A DNA stretch of 64,000 nucleotides from Streptomyces sp. Z26 (GTDB lineage Bacteria; Actinomycetota; Actinomycetes; Streptomycetales; Streptomycetaceae). Under the pieces are notes generated by a model that was not told where the DNA came from, ran no database searches, and saw nothing but the letters and a program-made list of their open reading frames with translations. The stretch covers positions 496,001-560,000 of the forward strand of contig NZ_RCHV01000002.1 of the NCBI RefSeq assembly GCF_003665095.1, read 5' to 3'. A program made the position numbers and the translations under genes. Below are positions 32,912 to 41,876 of this stretch, piece by piece (the stretch's first letter is position 1; each line of letters opens with the position of its first letter).

Positions 32912-34243
32912 TCAGCACTGGTCGAGGAACCGGTCCAGCACCCGTACGCCGAACTTCAGCCCGTCCACCGGCACCCGCTCGTCCACGCCGTGGAACATCC
33001 CCGCGAAGTCCAGCTCCGGCGGCAGCTGGAGCGGCGCGAAGCCGAAGCAGCGGATGCCCAGGTCGTCGAAGGACTTGGCGTCCGTGCCGCCGGACAGCAT
33101 GTACGGCACGGCGTGCGCGATCGGGTCCTCGGCCTTGAGCGAGCTGCGCATCGCCGCCACGAGCGCGCCGTCGAACCCCGTCTCCAGGGCCTTGTCCGCG
33201 TGGACGTCCTCCCGCTTCACGCGCGGGCCCAGGACACGGTCGAGGTCGGCGAGGAACTCCTCCTCGTGACCGGGCAGGAACCGGCCGTCGACGTGGGCGG
33301 TGGCCTGGCCCGGGATGACGTTGACCTTGTAGCCCGCGCCGAGCTGGGTGGGCGCGGCGGTGTTCTGGAGCGTGGCGCCGATGATCTTCGCGATCCCGCC
33401 GAGCTTCGCGAGCGTCTCCTCCATGTCCTCCGGGTCGAGTTCGGTGCCCAGTGCGTCGGACAGCTCGTCGAGGAAGGACCGCACGGTCTTCGTCACCCGT
33501 ACGGGGAACTTGTGCCGTCCCAGCCGGCCGACGGCCTCGCACAGCTCGGTGATCGCGTTGTCGTTGTTGGTCATCGAGCCGTGCCCGGCGGTGCCGTCCA
33601 CGGTCAGGCGCATCCAGTGCATGCCCTTCTGCGCGGTCTCCACGAGATACAGCCGCAGGTTCTCGTTGACCGTGAAGGAGAAGCCGCCGACCTCTCCGAT
33701 GGCCTCCGTCACGCCCTCGAAGAGGTCGGCGTGGTGGTCGACGAGGTGCCGCGCGCCGTAGACGCCGCCCGCCTCCTCGTCCGCGAGGAACGCGAGCACG
33801 ACGTCGCGCGGGGGCTTGCGGCCGGTGCGCAGCCGCTCCCGTACGACGGCGAGGGTCATCGCGTCCATGTCCTTCATGTCGACGGCGCCGCGCCCCCAGA
33901 CGCAACCGTCGCGGACCTCGCCGGAGAAGGGATGGACGGTCCAGTCGTCGGCGTTGGCGGGGACGACGTCCGTGTGGCCGTGGATCAGCAGTCCCGGCCG
34001 GGAACGGTCCTCGCCCTCGATCCGCGCGACGAGCGAGGCGCGGCCACGGTCCGACTCGAAGATCCGCGGCTCCAGCCCCACCTCCGCGAGCTTCTCGGCG
34101 ATGTACTCGGCGGCGGCGCGCTCGCCGGTCGCCTCGTTGCCGCCGTAGTTGCTGGTGTCGATCCTGATCAGGTCCCGGCAGAGGTCGACGACCTCGTCCT
34201 GGCCGGTGGGGTCGGTGGCCGCGGGCGTGCTGGACTGGCTCAC
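32912..34243 (-). CDS. M20/M25/M40 family zinc peptidase
   Basis: Cytoplasmic di-zinc amidohydrolase/peptidase of 443 residues. Metal and catalytic residues are visible in LLIHGHTDVVPA (His, Asp), GRGAVDMKDMDAM (Asp), FLADEEAGG (catalytic Glu pair) and the C-terminal SGGTDAKSFDDLGI. The dimerisation lid lies around 190-300 (AGHGSMTNNDNAITEL). It resembles succinyl-diaminopimelate desuccinylase or dipeptidase-like members, with no dap gene near. The GTG at 34243 (MSQSSTPAATDPTGQ) follows GGAGGAAGC. Located upstream of chpH on the same strand, about 180 bases away. Confidence 0.92.
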   Translation of the reverse strand: MSQSSTPAATDPTGQDEVVDLCRDLIRIDTSNYGGNEATGERAAAEYIAEKLAEVGLEPRIFESDRGRASLVARIEGEDRSRPGLLIHGHTDVVPANADDWTVHPFSGEVRDGCVWGRGAVDMKDMDAMTLAVVRERLRTGRKPPRDVVLAFLADEEAGGVYGARHLVDHHADLFEGVTEAIGEVGGFSFTVNENLRLYLVETAQKGMHWMRLTVDGTAGHGSMTNNDNAITELCEAVGRLGRHKFPVRVTKTVRSFLDELSDALGTELDPEDMEETLAKLGGIAKIIGATLQNTAAPTQLGAGYKVNVIPGQATAHVDGRFLPGHEEEFLADLDRVLGPRVKREDVHADKALETGFDGALVAAMRSSLKAEDPIAHAVPYMLSGGTDAKSFDDLGIRCFGFAPLQLPPELDFAGMFHGVDERVPVDGLKFGVRVLDRFLDQC

Positions 34244-34354
34244 GCTTCCTCCTCGTGTGGCGGGTGTCCATCCTCCCGCGTCACCCGGGTCGGGCCCAAG
34301 CAGCGGTGATCGACCACGCCCGTGGCGGTGCTAAAGTTGGACACGTCACGGCGG

Positions 34355-34371
34355 GCGGGTGAAGCACCCGC
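34355..34371. promoter_or_regulatory. Hairpin upstream of tRNA-Leu
   Basis: GCGGGTG AAG CACCCGC, with outer CACGG/CCGTG pairing, 21 bases before the tRNA. Might mark the tRNA leader; role unknown. Confidence 0.35.
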
Positions 34372-34391
34372 GGACCGTGGCGAACACCTTT

Positions 34392-34475
34392 GTCGGGGTG
34401 GCGGAATGGCAGACGCGCTAGCTTGAGGTGCTAGTGCCCTTTACAGGGCGTGGGGGTTCAAGTCCCCCCTCGACA
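34392..34475 (+). tRNA. tRNA-Leu (GAG)
   Basis: 84-base class II tRNA. The acceptor stem GTCGGGG pairs with CCTCGAC (one G-T pair). The anticodon stem CTAGC/GCTAG encloses TTGAGGT, giving anticodon GAG at 34425-34427. It has a long variable arm (TGCCCTTTACAGGGCG) and T-loop GTTCAAGTC. CCA is not encoded (CCG follows the discriminator A). Reads CUC/CUU leucine codons. Confidence 0.96.
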
Positions 34476-34481
34476 CCGGAT

Positions 34482-34506
34482 GAACCCCCTGCCCAGCAGG
34501 GGGTTC
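34482..34506 (+). terminator. Intrinsic terminator of tRNA-Leu
   Basis: Perfect 11-bp arms GAACCCCCTGC / GCAGGGGGTTC, loop CCA, followed by TTCGTTGT; a textbook rho-independent terminator 6 bases after the tRNA. Confidence 0.88.
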
Positions 34507-34585
34507 TTCGTTGTGCCCGCGCCTCGTACGCTGTCCCCGCGCGCGGGCGTACGGGTCCCGCGCACAGGCTGCGGGAGGTCCGCGT

Positions 34586-36019
34586 ATGACGGTCGTCGCC
34601 ACCGCGTACGGCGAGGTGCGGGGTGTCCGGGAGGAGCACGCGACGGTGTTCCGCGGGGTGCCGTACGCGGCGCCGCCGGTCGGCGCGCGCCGCTTCCGGG
34701 CGCCGGAGCCGCCGGAGCCCTGGGAGGGCGTACGGGACGCCGCCGCGTACGGGCCGACCGCGCCGAAGCACCCGTACGCGCCCGCGCTGGCGGAGCTGCT
34801 GCCCGACCCGGTGATCCCCGGCGACGACTTCCTGCACGTCAACGTCTGGACCCCGGCGGCCGGGCCGGACGCGGGACCGTTCCCGGTGATGGTGTGGGTG
34901 CACGGCGGCTCCCTCTGCCACGGCTCGAACGCCGTGGGCCTGTACGACGGCACCTCGTTCGCCCGCGACGGTGTGGTCCTGGTGTCGGTCAACTACCGGC
35001 TGGGCACGGAGGGTTTCGCGTTCCTGCCGGACGCGCCCGCGAACCTGGGGCTGCGCGACCAGATCGCCGCGCTGGAGTGGGTGCGGGACAACGTGGCCGC
35101 GTTCGGGGGCGACCCCGGGAACGTCACCGTGTTCGGTGAGTCCGCCGGGGCGATCAGCATCGCGGCGCTGCTGGCGGCGCCGCGCGCGGCGGGCCTGTTC
35201 CGGCGGGCGGTGCTCCAGAGCGGACCGCCGACGGCGGTGCCACCGGCCACGATGCGCCGTACGACGCGGGCGATCGCGAAGCGGCTCGGGGTGCCCGCGA
35301 CGGCCGAGGCGTTCCGTACGGTGTCCACCGCGCGTGTGGTCGAGGCGCAGCGGGAGGTGCTCGCGGGCGGCAACCCGCTCACCGGTGGCCCGTCGTTCCA
35401 GCCCGTCGTGGACGGCGACCTGCTGCCCGAGCACCCGGCGGCGGCGCTGGCGCGCGGCGCCTCGGGGGACGTGCCGCTGCTGGTGGGCACGACCACCGAG
35501 GAGTACCGGCTGTGGTTCGTGCCCGGCGGGCTGATGGAACGCGTCAGCCCGCTCGGCCTGCGGCTGGCGATGCTGCGCAAGCGCGTCCCGCGCGCCGCCG
35601 CCCGCGTCTACGGCGCGAACCGGCCGGGCGCGCGCCCCGGCGAGATCCTCGGTGCCCTCGCGACGGACCTGCTGCTGCGGCTCCCGTACAACCGGCTGGC
35701 GGACGCGCGTACGGGCGGCAGCACGTACGTGTACGAGTTCGCGTGGCCGAGTCCGGTGCTGGGGCTCGGCGCGTGCCACGCGCTGGAGATCGGCTTCGTC
35801 TTCGACCGCTTGGACTCGCCGGACGCGCACGCCCTGGCCGGTGCGGACGCCCCGCAGCCGCTGGCGGACGCGATGCACGGGGCGTGGACGGCCTTCGCCC
35901 GCACCGGTGATCCCGGCTGGCGGGCGTGGGACGAAACCCGGCCGGTCATGGTGTTCGGGCCGGACACGGCCGAGGTGGCGCACGCTCCTCGGGAGGACGA
36001 GCGGGCGCTGTGGGGCTGA
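34586..36019 (+). CDS. Type B carboxylesterase
   Basis: Alpha/beta-hydrolase ester hydrolase of 477 residues. The nucleophile elbow is FGESAG (S186), the oxyanion-hole HGG is at 106-108 (VMVWVHGGSL), and the family signature segments FRGVPYAAPPVGARRF and EDFLHVNVWTP-like (DDFLHVNVWTP) are present. The catalytic His is expected near FARTGDP/AHA at the C-terminal end, which is less clear. No signal peptide, so probably cytoplasmic. The ATG at 34586 has GGGAGGT upstream. Starts about 110 bases after the tRNA; convergent with sulfatase 1. Confidence 0.93.
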   Translation: MTVVATAYGEVRGVREEHATVFRGVPYAAPPVGARRFRAPEPPEPWEGVRDAAAYGPTAPKHPYAPALAELLPDPVIPGDDFLHVNVWTPAAGPDAGPFPVMVWVHGGSLCHGSNAVGLYDGTSFARDGVVLVSVNYRLGTEGFAFLPDAPANLGLRDQIAALEWVRDNVAAFGGDPGNVTVFGESAGAISIAALLAAPRAAGLFRRAVLQSGPPTAVPPATMRRTTRAIAKRLGVPATAEAFRTVSTARVVEAQREVLAGGNPLTGGPSFQPVVDGDLLPEHPAAALARGASGDVPLLVGTTTEEYRLWFVPGGLMERVSPLGLRLAMLRKRVPRAAARVYGANRPGARPGEILGALATDLLLRLPYNRLADARTGGSTYVYEFAWPSPVLGLGACHALEIGFVFDRLDSPDAHALAGADAPQPLADAMHGAWTAFARTGDPGWRAWDETRPVMVFGPDTAEVAHAPREDERALWG

Positions 36020-36061
36020 ACCGGGCACCCGGCCGGGACCGGCGGGGCTGAAGCCGGTGGC

Positions 36062-36093
36062 GGCCCGGCGCGGAGCGGGGCTCCGGCCGGGCC
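36062..36093. terminator. Bidirectional hairpin esterase / sulfatase
   Basis: GGCCCGGC / GCCGGGCC arms continued by GGAGC/GCTCC, between convergent genes. Confidence 0.55.
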
Positions 36094-36139
36094 GCGGGGG
36101 CAGTCGTTCCGGCACGCGCCGTCACGTCGGCACGTGCCG

Positions 36140-37747
36140 TCACTCGTCGCGGCGGGACGCCTCCGTGCACTCCTTCGCGCCCTCGCACTCCGTCAGGGCC
36201 GTCAACGTCCCGTGCAGGGAGGCCCGTTCGTCGGCGGAGAGTTCGTCGGCCCGGTTGCGGAGCTGGTCCGGGTCGGAGTCGGTGCGGTAGAACTCCCGTT
36301 GCCCGTCGGCGTACTCGACGTACAGCTCCTTGTCCGTACGGATCGCCGCGTAGTCCGGCGGGTTCCCGGCGTTCTCGGGGGCCGCGTCGGGGTCGCCCCT
36401 CTTGGACCCGCCGCGGTGGTGTTCGACGAGGGCGGTCTCTCGCCAGTCGTCGGGCTGTTCGCCGTGCAGCAGGGGGGCGAGGCTGCGCCCGTCGGTGTCC
36501 GACGGCGGCTCCAGCCCGGCGAGTTCCTGGAAGGTCGGGCTGAGGTCGGTGTTCTCCGCGATCTGCGGGACCTTCTCGCCCGCGGACACCCCGGGACCGG
36601 TGACCATCAGCGGCACGTTGATGTCGGTGTCGTACGCGGTCTGCTTTCCGGGGCGCAGCCGGTGCTCGCCCATGTGGAACCCGTTGTCCGAGGAGAAGAC
36701 GAAATACGTCTCGTCCGCGATGCCCTTCTCCGCCAGCTGCTTCTGGACGCGCCCGACGAGATCGTCCACGGCCTGCACGGAACGCACCCGCTTCGCGAAC
36801 TTCCGGTCGATCTCCTTCTTCTCCTGGGCCGAGAGCGGCTTCAGCCCCTTCTGCCATTCGGGCGCGGGCGTCGGCGCCTTGTCGTACGCCGCCGTGCGCG
36901 GTGCCTCGACCGTCGGGTACGTGTCCTCGTCGCGGGGCGCGGGAGTCGCGGGGCCGTGCGGCGAGAAGGTGGAGACCTCCAGCATGAACGGCTTCTCCGC
37001 CTTCACCGAGTCGTCGACGAAGGACGTGGCCCTGTCGGAGAGGACGTCGGTGAGGTAGTCCTCCGGGTCGCTGCCGTAGTGGGTGACCTTCCCGTTCTCG
37101 TTGAGGTCGTAGTCGTACTGCTTGTAGCCGTCCCCGGCGACGTCCCACTCGTCCCAGCCGGGCGGCACCTCGGTGCCCGCGTCGGTGGCGTCCTCAGCGC
37201 TGGCGGCGGCGGGGTCGGCCTGCTGGGCGCCTTCTCCCCCGCGCCCGCGCCCGCCACCCCGCTCGGGCCGCCGCTGCTCGCCGTCGGGCGTGTAGCCGTT
37301 CATGTACTTGCCCATGAAGCCCGTCCGGTAGCCCGCTTTCCGGAGGGAGTTGGCGAAGCACTTCTCCTCGCCGCCGTTCTTGGTGAAGGCGCCGTATCCG
37401 CCGTCGTCGCCGTTGTTCGTGAACACCCCGGTGTTGTGCGGGTAGTCGCCGGTGAAGATGGTCGAACGGGACGGGCAGCAGAGGGAGTCGGTGACGTAGT
37501 AGTTCGGGAAACTCACGCCTTTCTCCGCCATCTCGCGTACGTGCGGCATGTACGGGACCAGGTTCTCCGAGAGGTCGTCGGTGAGCACGAAAACGATGTT
37601 CGGCCGGGATTTCCCGGCCGCGTCCGGTGATTCCGACGCGTCCGTGTCCTTTCCGTCCGAATCCCCGGTGCACGAGCCGAGCAGGGCCGCCGCCAGTACG
37701 GCGCACATTCCGGTCGCGAGCCTCCGGCGGTGACGTGAGACGAGCAT
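36140..37747 (-). CDS. Sulfatase, lipoprotein (N-acetylglucosamine-6-sulfatase-like)
   Basis: Type I sulfatase of 535 residues. The N-terminus has a lipobox LLGSC (lipidated C26), then an acidic spacer. The metal site appears in NIVFVLTDDLSENL, and the formylglycine motif CCPSRS places the modified residue at C90. The later metal pair is FSSDNGFHMGEH. A Gly/Arg then Ala/Asp-rich insertion (about 155-190) separates two core segments. Cell-surface desulfation of glycans or sulfate scavenging is inferred. No formylglycine-generating enzyme is in the window. The ATG at 37747 is the natural start. Confidence 0.92.
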   Translation of the reverse strand: MLVSRHRRRLATGMCAVLAAALLGSCTGDSDGKDTDASESPDAAGKSRPNIVFVLTDDLSENLVPYMPHVREMAEKGVSFPNYYVTDSLCCPSRSTIFTGDYPHNTGVFTNNGDDGGYGAFTKNGGEEKCFANSLRKAGYRTGFMGKYMNGYTPDGEQRRPERGGGRGRGGEGAQQADPAAASAEDATDAGTEVPPGWDEWDVAGDGYKQYDYDLNENGKVTHYGSDPEDYLTDVLSDRATSFVDDSVKAEKPFMLEVSTFSPHGPATPAPRDEDTYPTVEAPRTAAYDKAPTPAPEWQKGLKPLSAQEKKEIDRKFAKRVRSVQAVDDLVGRVQKQLAEKGIADETYFVFSSDNGFHMGEHRLRPGKQTAYDTDINVPLMVTGPGVSAGEKVPQIAENTDLSPTFQELAGLEPPSDTDGRSLAPLLHGEQPDDWRETALVEHHRGGSKRGDPDAAPENAGNPPDYAAIRTDKELYVEYADGQREFYRTDSDPDQLRNRADELSADERASLHGTLTALTECEGAKECTEASRRDE

Positions 37748-37824
37748 GAACGTGCCTCCACGGTGCGCTGGTTGTGCGATTCCGGCCATGCTAGGAGCGG
37801 AATCCGCGCGGACCGCGAAACGGC

Positions 37825-37866
37825 GGAATTGTTCCGGAGGTTCCGCGCGACCTCCGGAACAATTCC
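37825..37866. terminator. Perfect 17-bp inverted repeat upstream of sulfatase 1
   Basis: Arms GGAATTGTTCCGGAGGT and its exact complement around an 8-base loop, in the 185-base gap after the lipoprotein gene and before the sulfatase. Its position past the lipoprotein stop suits a terminator; the AT-rich outer arms would also suit an operator. Confidence 0.55.
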
Positions 37867-37932
37867 ACGGACGGGCCGTCGGCGGGGTGGCGCCGTCACT
37901 CGTCAGCCCTCGACCGTCGGCCGTCGCCCGGT

Positions 37933-38610
37933 TCAGCCGATGGAGAACCCGAGGTCGGACACGTACCAACTGCCGCCGACCCGCGTCGCCGTCAGGTCGA
38001 CGGCGACCTGCCCCTTCTTCAGACCGGTGGAGTTGCCCAGGATGACGTCGGTGAGGGACTGCCCGTCGACGTCGATGTGGTCGCCACCGACCTTCAGCGC
38101 GCCACCGGACGGGCCGGGGCCGTGCACCGACACCCGGGGCGGGTCGCCGGGGTTCTTCGGGGTGAACGCCGTGTGCATGTCGCTCAGTTGCTCCTTCCCC
38201 TTCGCGGCCGCCGCCGGGGTGGTCCCGCACGTGCCGACGGCGTCGGGCGAGGGCTTCTCCGGCGCCGGGGCGTCGCCGGGGGACATGGCGATCATCACCG
38301 CGCACGCGTCGTCCGGCCGGTCCTGGACCACGGCGGTCACCCAGCGGGTGATCGCCTGTTTCGCGGTGGACGCGGGGCCGGCCCCGCCCTTCGGGGCGTC
38401 CGGTGTGTCCGGGGAACCGGCGTCCGGCGCCGGTTCGGACGCGGTCGGGCTCTGGGACGAACGTGTCCCCTTGGCGCCGTCCTTCGCCGTGTCGCCGTCC
38501 CCGCCGTCGTCCGAGCACCCGGCGAGGAAGGGGGCGACGGCCACCAGGCACGCGCCGGCGAGCAGCCCGGCCGTCCGGCCCCGCGCCCGTACGCGTCCCC
38601 GTGCCGCCAT
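37933..38610 (-). CDS. Putative lipoprotein
   Basis: Secreted lipoprotein of 225 residues with a basic head (MAARGRVRARGRTAG) and lipobox FLAGC, followed by a disordered Asp/Lys/Ser/Pro spacer. The mature domain (TAKQAITRWVTAVVQDRPDDACAVM ... LTATRVGGSWYVSDLGF) resembles the small NTF2-like/DUF4878-type fold seen in Streptomyces lipoproteins. Two Cys (DACAV, GTCGTT) may form a disulfide. Function unknown. The ATG at 38610 has GGAGAGG upstream. It lies between two divergently oriented sulfatases. Confidence 0.78.
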   Translation of the reverse strand: MAARGRVRARGRTAGLLAGACLVAVAPFLAGCSDDGGDGDTAKDGAKGTRSSQSPTASEPAPDAGSPDTPDAPKGGAGPASTAKQAITRWVTAVVQDRPDDACAVMIAMSPGDAPAPEKPSPDAVGTCGTTPAAAAKGKEQLSDMHTAFTPKNPGDPPRVSVHGPGPSGGALKVGGDHIDVDGQSLTDVILGNSTGLKKGQVAVDLTATRVGGSWYVSDLGFSIG

Positions 38611-38877
38611 CCGTACCTCTCCGTCCTCCGGCCGTCCGCCCCCGGGGGCCGCCCTCCCCACCGCTCCGTCCGCCGCGCGCGCGGATTGCCGCAACTCGCC
38701 TGTGTTCACGTGTCGTTACCTCACTTCGTGGGTCGGTTCTGCAACACCAGCCCCATGCACCACACGGACTCGTCCGGGCGCCCGGTGGTTCCCCGTACGC
38801 GCGGCCGGTACGTGTGCGGGGCGCCCGGCGGCGGCAGACTCGGACCCGTCACCCGCCCCCGACGGCAGAGGACCCCG

Positions 38878-40269
38878 ATGCCCGCACCGACGCCCCGTAC
38901 GGCACCCACGGACCCCGCCGCCCCCGCCCGGCGGCCGAACGTCCTCGTCTTCTTCACCGACCAGCAGCGCTGGGACACCACCGGCCTGCACGGCAACCCG
39001 CTCGGCCTCACCCCGCACCTGGACCGGCTGGCGGCGGACGGGGTGTGCGTGGACCGCTCGTTCACCTGCCAGCCCGTCTGCGCGCCGTCCCGCGCGAGCC
39101 TCCAGACCGGGCGCTACCCGACGGCCACCGGTGTCCACCGCAACGGCCTGAGCCTGCCGCGCTCCGCCCCCACGCTGGCCCGCGCCTTCCGCGACGCGGG
39201 CTGGGCGACCGGCTACATCGGCAAGTGGCACCTCGCCGGTGACCACACGCACGGGCCGGTCCCGGAGGAGGACCGGGCCGGGTACGAGCACTGGCTCGCG
39301 GCGAACCTGCTGGAGTTCACCTCCGACGCGTACGAGACGACCCTCTACGACGGCGACGGGGCACCGCACACCTTCGGCGGCTACCGTGCCGACGCCCTCG
39401 GTGACGCCGCCCTCGACTTCCTCACCGGGGACGGGCGGCGGGCCGGGGACGGACGAGGGGCCGCGGACCGGCCGTTCTTCCTCTTCCTCTCCTTCCTGGA
39501 GCCGCACCACCAGAACTCCCGCGACGACTACCCGGCGCCCGAGGGCTACGGCGCGCGGTACGCGGACCCGTGGGTGCCGTCCGACCTGGCCGCGCTCGGC
39601 GGCGGCAACTGGGCCGAGCACCTGCCCGGCTACTACGGCATGGTGCGCCGCCTCGACGAGGTCCTCGGCCGGATCACGGCCGCCCTGGCGGAGCGCGGCG
39701 AACTCGACGACACCGTCGTCCTCTTCACCTCCGACCACGGCTGCCACTTCAAGACCCGCAACGACGAGTACAAGCGGAGCGTCCACGACGCCTCCCTCCG
39801 CGTGCCCACCGTCCTGCGCGGTCCGGGGCTGCGCGGCGGTACGCGGCTGCCGGAGCTGGTCAGCCACGTCGACCTGCCGCCGACGCTGCTGGACGCGGCG
39901 GGCGTGCCGGTGCCCGACACCATGCAGGGCCGGTCGCTGCTGCCGCTGCTGCGCGGCGCGGACCCCGCGTGGCCGTCCGAAGTGCTCGTGCAGGTCAGCG
40001 AGTCGGAGGTGGGGCGGGCGCTGCGCACCGACCGGTGGAAGTACGGCGTCACCGCGCCGGAGGGGGACGCGTGGCACGACGTACGGGCCGAGGCGTACCG
40101 GGAGACGTACCTCTACGACCTGGCCGCCGACCCCGACGAGCTGGTCAACCTGGTCGGCGATCCCGCCCTCGCGACCGTACGGGACGGGCTGCGCGCACGA
40201 CTCCTGGCGCGGATCGTCGCCTCCGGCGAGCCGCTGCCCGTCATCACGGCGGCGGCCCCGGCGGGGTGA
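38878..40269 (+). CDS. Sulfatase, cytoplasmic type
   Basis: Second type I sulfatase, 463 residues, of the arylsulfatase/choline-sulfatase-like kind. The metal region is NVLVFFTDQQRWDTTGLHGN. The formylglycine motif is CAPSR with the modified Cys at 68. The second metal motif is LFTSDHGCHFKTRNDEYK. No signal peptide is evident, so it likely acts in the cytoplasm after substrate import. The ATG at 38878 (MPAPTPRTAPTDPAAP) is chosen because it gives the normal N-terminus; further upstream in-frame codons would add unrelated residues. Convergent with the histidine kinase, 47 bases apart. Confidence 0.92.
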   Translation: MPAPTPRTAPTDPAAPARRPNVLVFFTDQQRWDTTGLHGNPLGLTPHLDRLAADGVCVDRSFTCQPVCAPSRASLQTGRYPTATGVHRNGLSLPRSAPTLARAFRDAGWATGYIGKWHLAGDHTHGPVPEEDRAGYEHWLAANLLEFTSDAYETTLYDGDGAPHTFGGYRADALGDAALDFLTGDGRRAGDGRGAADRPFFLFLSFLEPHHQNSRDDYPAPEGYGARYADPWVPSDLAALGGGNWAEHLPGYYGMVRRLDEVLGRITAALAERGELDDTVVLFTSDHGCHFKTRNDEYKRSVHDASLRVPTVLRGPGLRGGTRLPELVSHVDLPPTLLDAAGVPVPDTMQGRSLLPLLRGADPAWPSEVLVQVSESEVGRALRTDRWKYGVTAPEGDAWHDVRAEAYRETYLYDLAADPDELVNLVGDPALATVRDGLRARLLARIVASGEPLPVITAAAPAG

Positions 40270-40316
40270 CGCGCGCGGGCGCGGCGTGGGGGTCGCGTGC
40301 GCCGTGTGGGGCCGCG

Positions 40317-41876
40317 TCAGCGTTCCGGCGGGTCCCGGTCGGCGTCCGGCGTCCGGGGGTCGGGGTGCGCGGGCGTGGTGGCGTCGGTCAGCCAGTCGCG
40401 GCGCAGGAGCGGCAGCGTGTGTTCCACGGCGGTGTGCGCCGCCGCCGCGTCGCCGGTCGTGGCGCCGGTCGCGGGCAGCCGTACCGCGAAGTGCGCGCCG
40501 GGCCGCCCGTCGGGCCGGTCCGCCACGGTGACGGTGCCCCGGTGCAGCGCGACCTGCTGGGCGACGAGGGTGAGGCCGAGCCCGGAGCCGGGGCTGTCCG
40601 GGCCCCGGTGGAAGCGGGCGAAGACCCGGGCGCGGTGCTCGGCGGGGACGCCCGGCCCGTGGTCGGCCACGGTGAGCAGCGCCTCCGTACGCTCCCCCGC
40701 GCGGTGGGCGCGCAGCGCGACCTCGACGCGTACGGGGGCGGGGGCGGGGGCGGGGGACGTACGGCCGTGGGTCCAGGCGTTGGCCAGCAGGTTGTCGACC
40801 GCCGAGCGGAGGCCCAGTTCCCAGCCGTGCACGAGGAGTTGCTCCCCGGCGCGTACGGACACCTCGGCCTCCGCGTGCGCGCGGCGCAGACCGGCGGCGG
40901 CCTCCGCGACCAGTTCGGCGAGGTCGACGGGCCCGAACGCGTCCGCCTCCACCAGGTCGCCCCGGCCCAGCGCCCGCAGCATGGTCAGCAGGCCGAGCAG
41001 CCGGGCGTGCTCGCGGTCCAGGTCGGCCAGGACCTCGGCGCGGTCGCGGGGGTCTAGGCCGGGGTGGGCGGTGAGGACGTCCAGGTTGGTGCGCATGCTC
41101 ATCAGCGGGGTGCGCAGCTCGTGGGAGGCGGCTGTGGTGAAGGAACGCGCGGTGGCGAGCGCCTCGCCGGTACGGGCGGCCTGCTCGTCGTAGCGCGCGA
41201 GGACGGTGCGTACGGTGCGGGCCAGTTCGTCGACCTCGGTGACGCCGGTCGGGGTGTGCGCCAGGCGCGTACCGCCGTCCCGTGGGTCGAGGCCGCTCGT
41301 ACGCCGCTGGAACCGGCGCAGCGGCCGTACCGCTCCGGCGGCGACCGCCCAGGTCACGGCCCCGGCCACGGGTGCGGCGAGCAGCGTGACGGTGACGACG
41401 CGCTCCCGTACGACGGACAGGTCCTCCTCGTAGGCGCTGTCCGGGGAGTAGATCCACAGGTTCGGGGCGCCGTCGCGGCCCGCCATGTGCACGCGGCGGG
41501 ACAGCACGTGCCAGGACTCGCCGCCGCCGTGCGCGGCGACGGGGTCGGGGGCGCGGTCGGGCAACCGTACGTCCGCGTCGGGCTGCGGCCCGGCCGTGAA
41601 CGCGACGTCCGCACCGGTCAGTCGGACGCCCATGTCGCGCGCGGAGGTCTCCAGGCGGCGCCGGGACTTGTCCGCGACGACGGTCTGGCCGTCCTCGACG
41701 GCGTGCAGGTAGCGGTTGGCGTTCTGCGTGACGGCCGTGGCGCGGGCGCGCAGCTGGGCCCGCTGCCCGGCGCGCAGGTCGTCGGCGACGAGGTGCAGCA
41801 GCAGCCAGCCGGTGGCGAGGACCAGCAGGGGGACGGTCACGCCCACCGCGAGGGCGAGGCGCGTGGACAGCCTCAC
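40317..41876 (-). CDS. Sensor histidine kinase
   Basis: Membrane kinase of 519 residues. TM1 (about 9-30) and TM2 (about 158-183) bracket an extracytoplasmic sensor. A HAMP-like linker is followed by the H-box [10 protein letters not shown] (phospho-His H252). The ATP-binding domain has the N-box [13 protein letters not shown], the G1 box ADHGPGVP and the G2 motif [12 protein letters not shown] 41876 overlaps the response regulator stop by four bases (GTGA), so the pair is coupled. In the ATP-binding part, a (GGGGGC)n run at 40734-40756 encodes an Ala-Pro repeat (SPAPAPAPV) and could slip. The signal is unknown. Confidence 0.93.
   Translation of the reverse strand: MRLSTRLALAVGVTVPLLVLATGWLLLHLVADDLRAGQRAQLRARATAVTQNANRYLHAVEDGQTVVADKSRRRLETSARDMGVRLTGADVAFTAGPQPDADVRLPDRAPDPVAAHGGGESWHVLSRRVHMAGRDGAPNLWIYSPDSAYEEDLSVVRERVVTVTLLAAPVAGAVTWAVAAGAVRPLRRFQRRTSGLDPRDGGTRLAHTPTGVTEVDELARTVRTVLARYDEQAARTGEALATARSFTTAASHELRTPLMSMRTNLDVLTAHPGLDPRDRAEVLADLDREHARLLGLLTMLRALGRGDLVEADAFGPVDLAELVAEAAAGLRRAHAEAEVSVRAGEQLLVHGWELGLRSAVDNLLANAWTHGRTSPAPAPAPVRVEVALRAHRAGERTEALLTVADHGPGVPAEHRARVFARFHRGPDSPGSGLGLTLVAQQVALHRGTVTVADRPDGRPGAHFAVRLPATGATTGDAAAAHTAVEHTLPLLRRDWLTDATTPAHPDPRTPDADRDPPER

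Noticed and set aside
34392-34475. tRNA-Leu as integration site of a mobile element
   Set aside because: No integrase, direct repeat of the tRNA 3' end or phage genes seen downstream.
38716-41457. 913-codon minus frame across sulfatase 2 and the kinase
   Set aside because: It spans two genes of other frames; no domain recognised.
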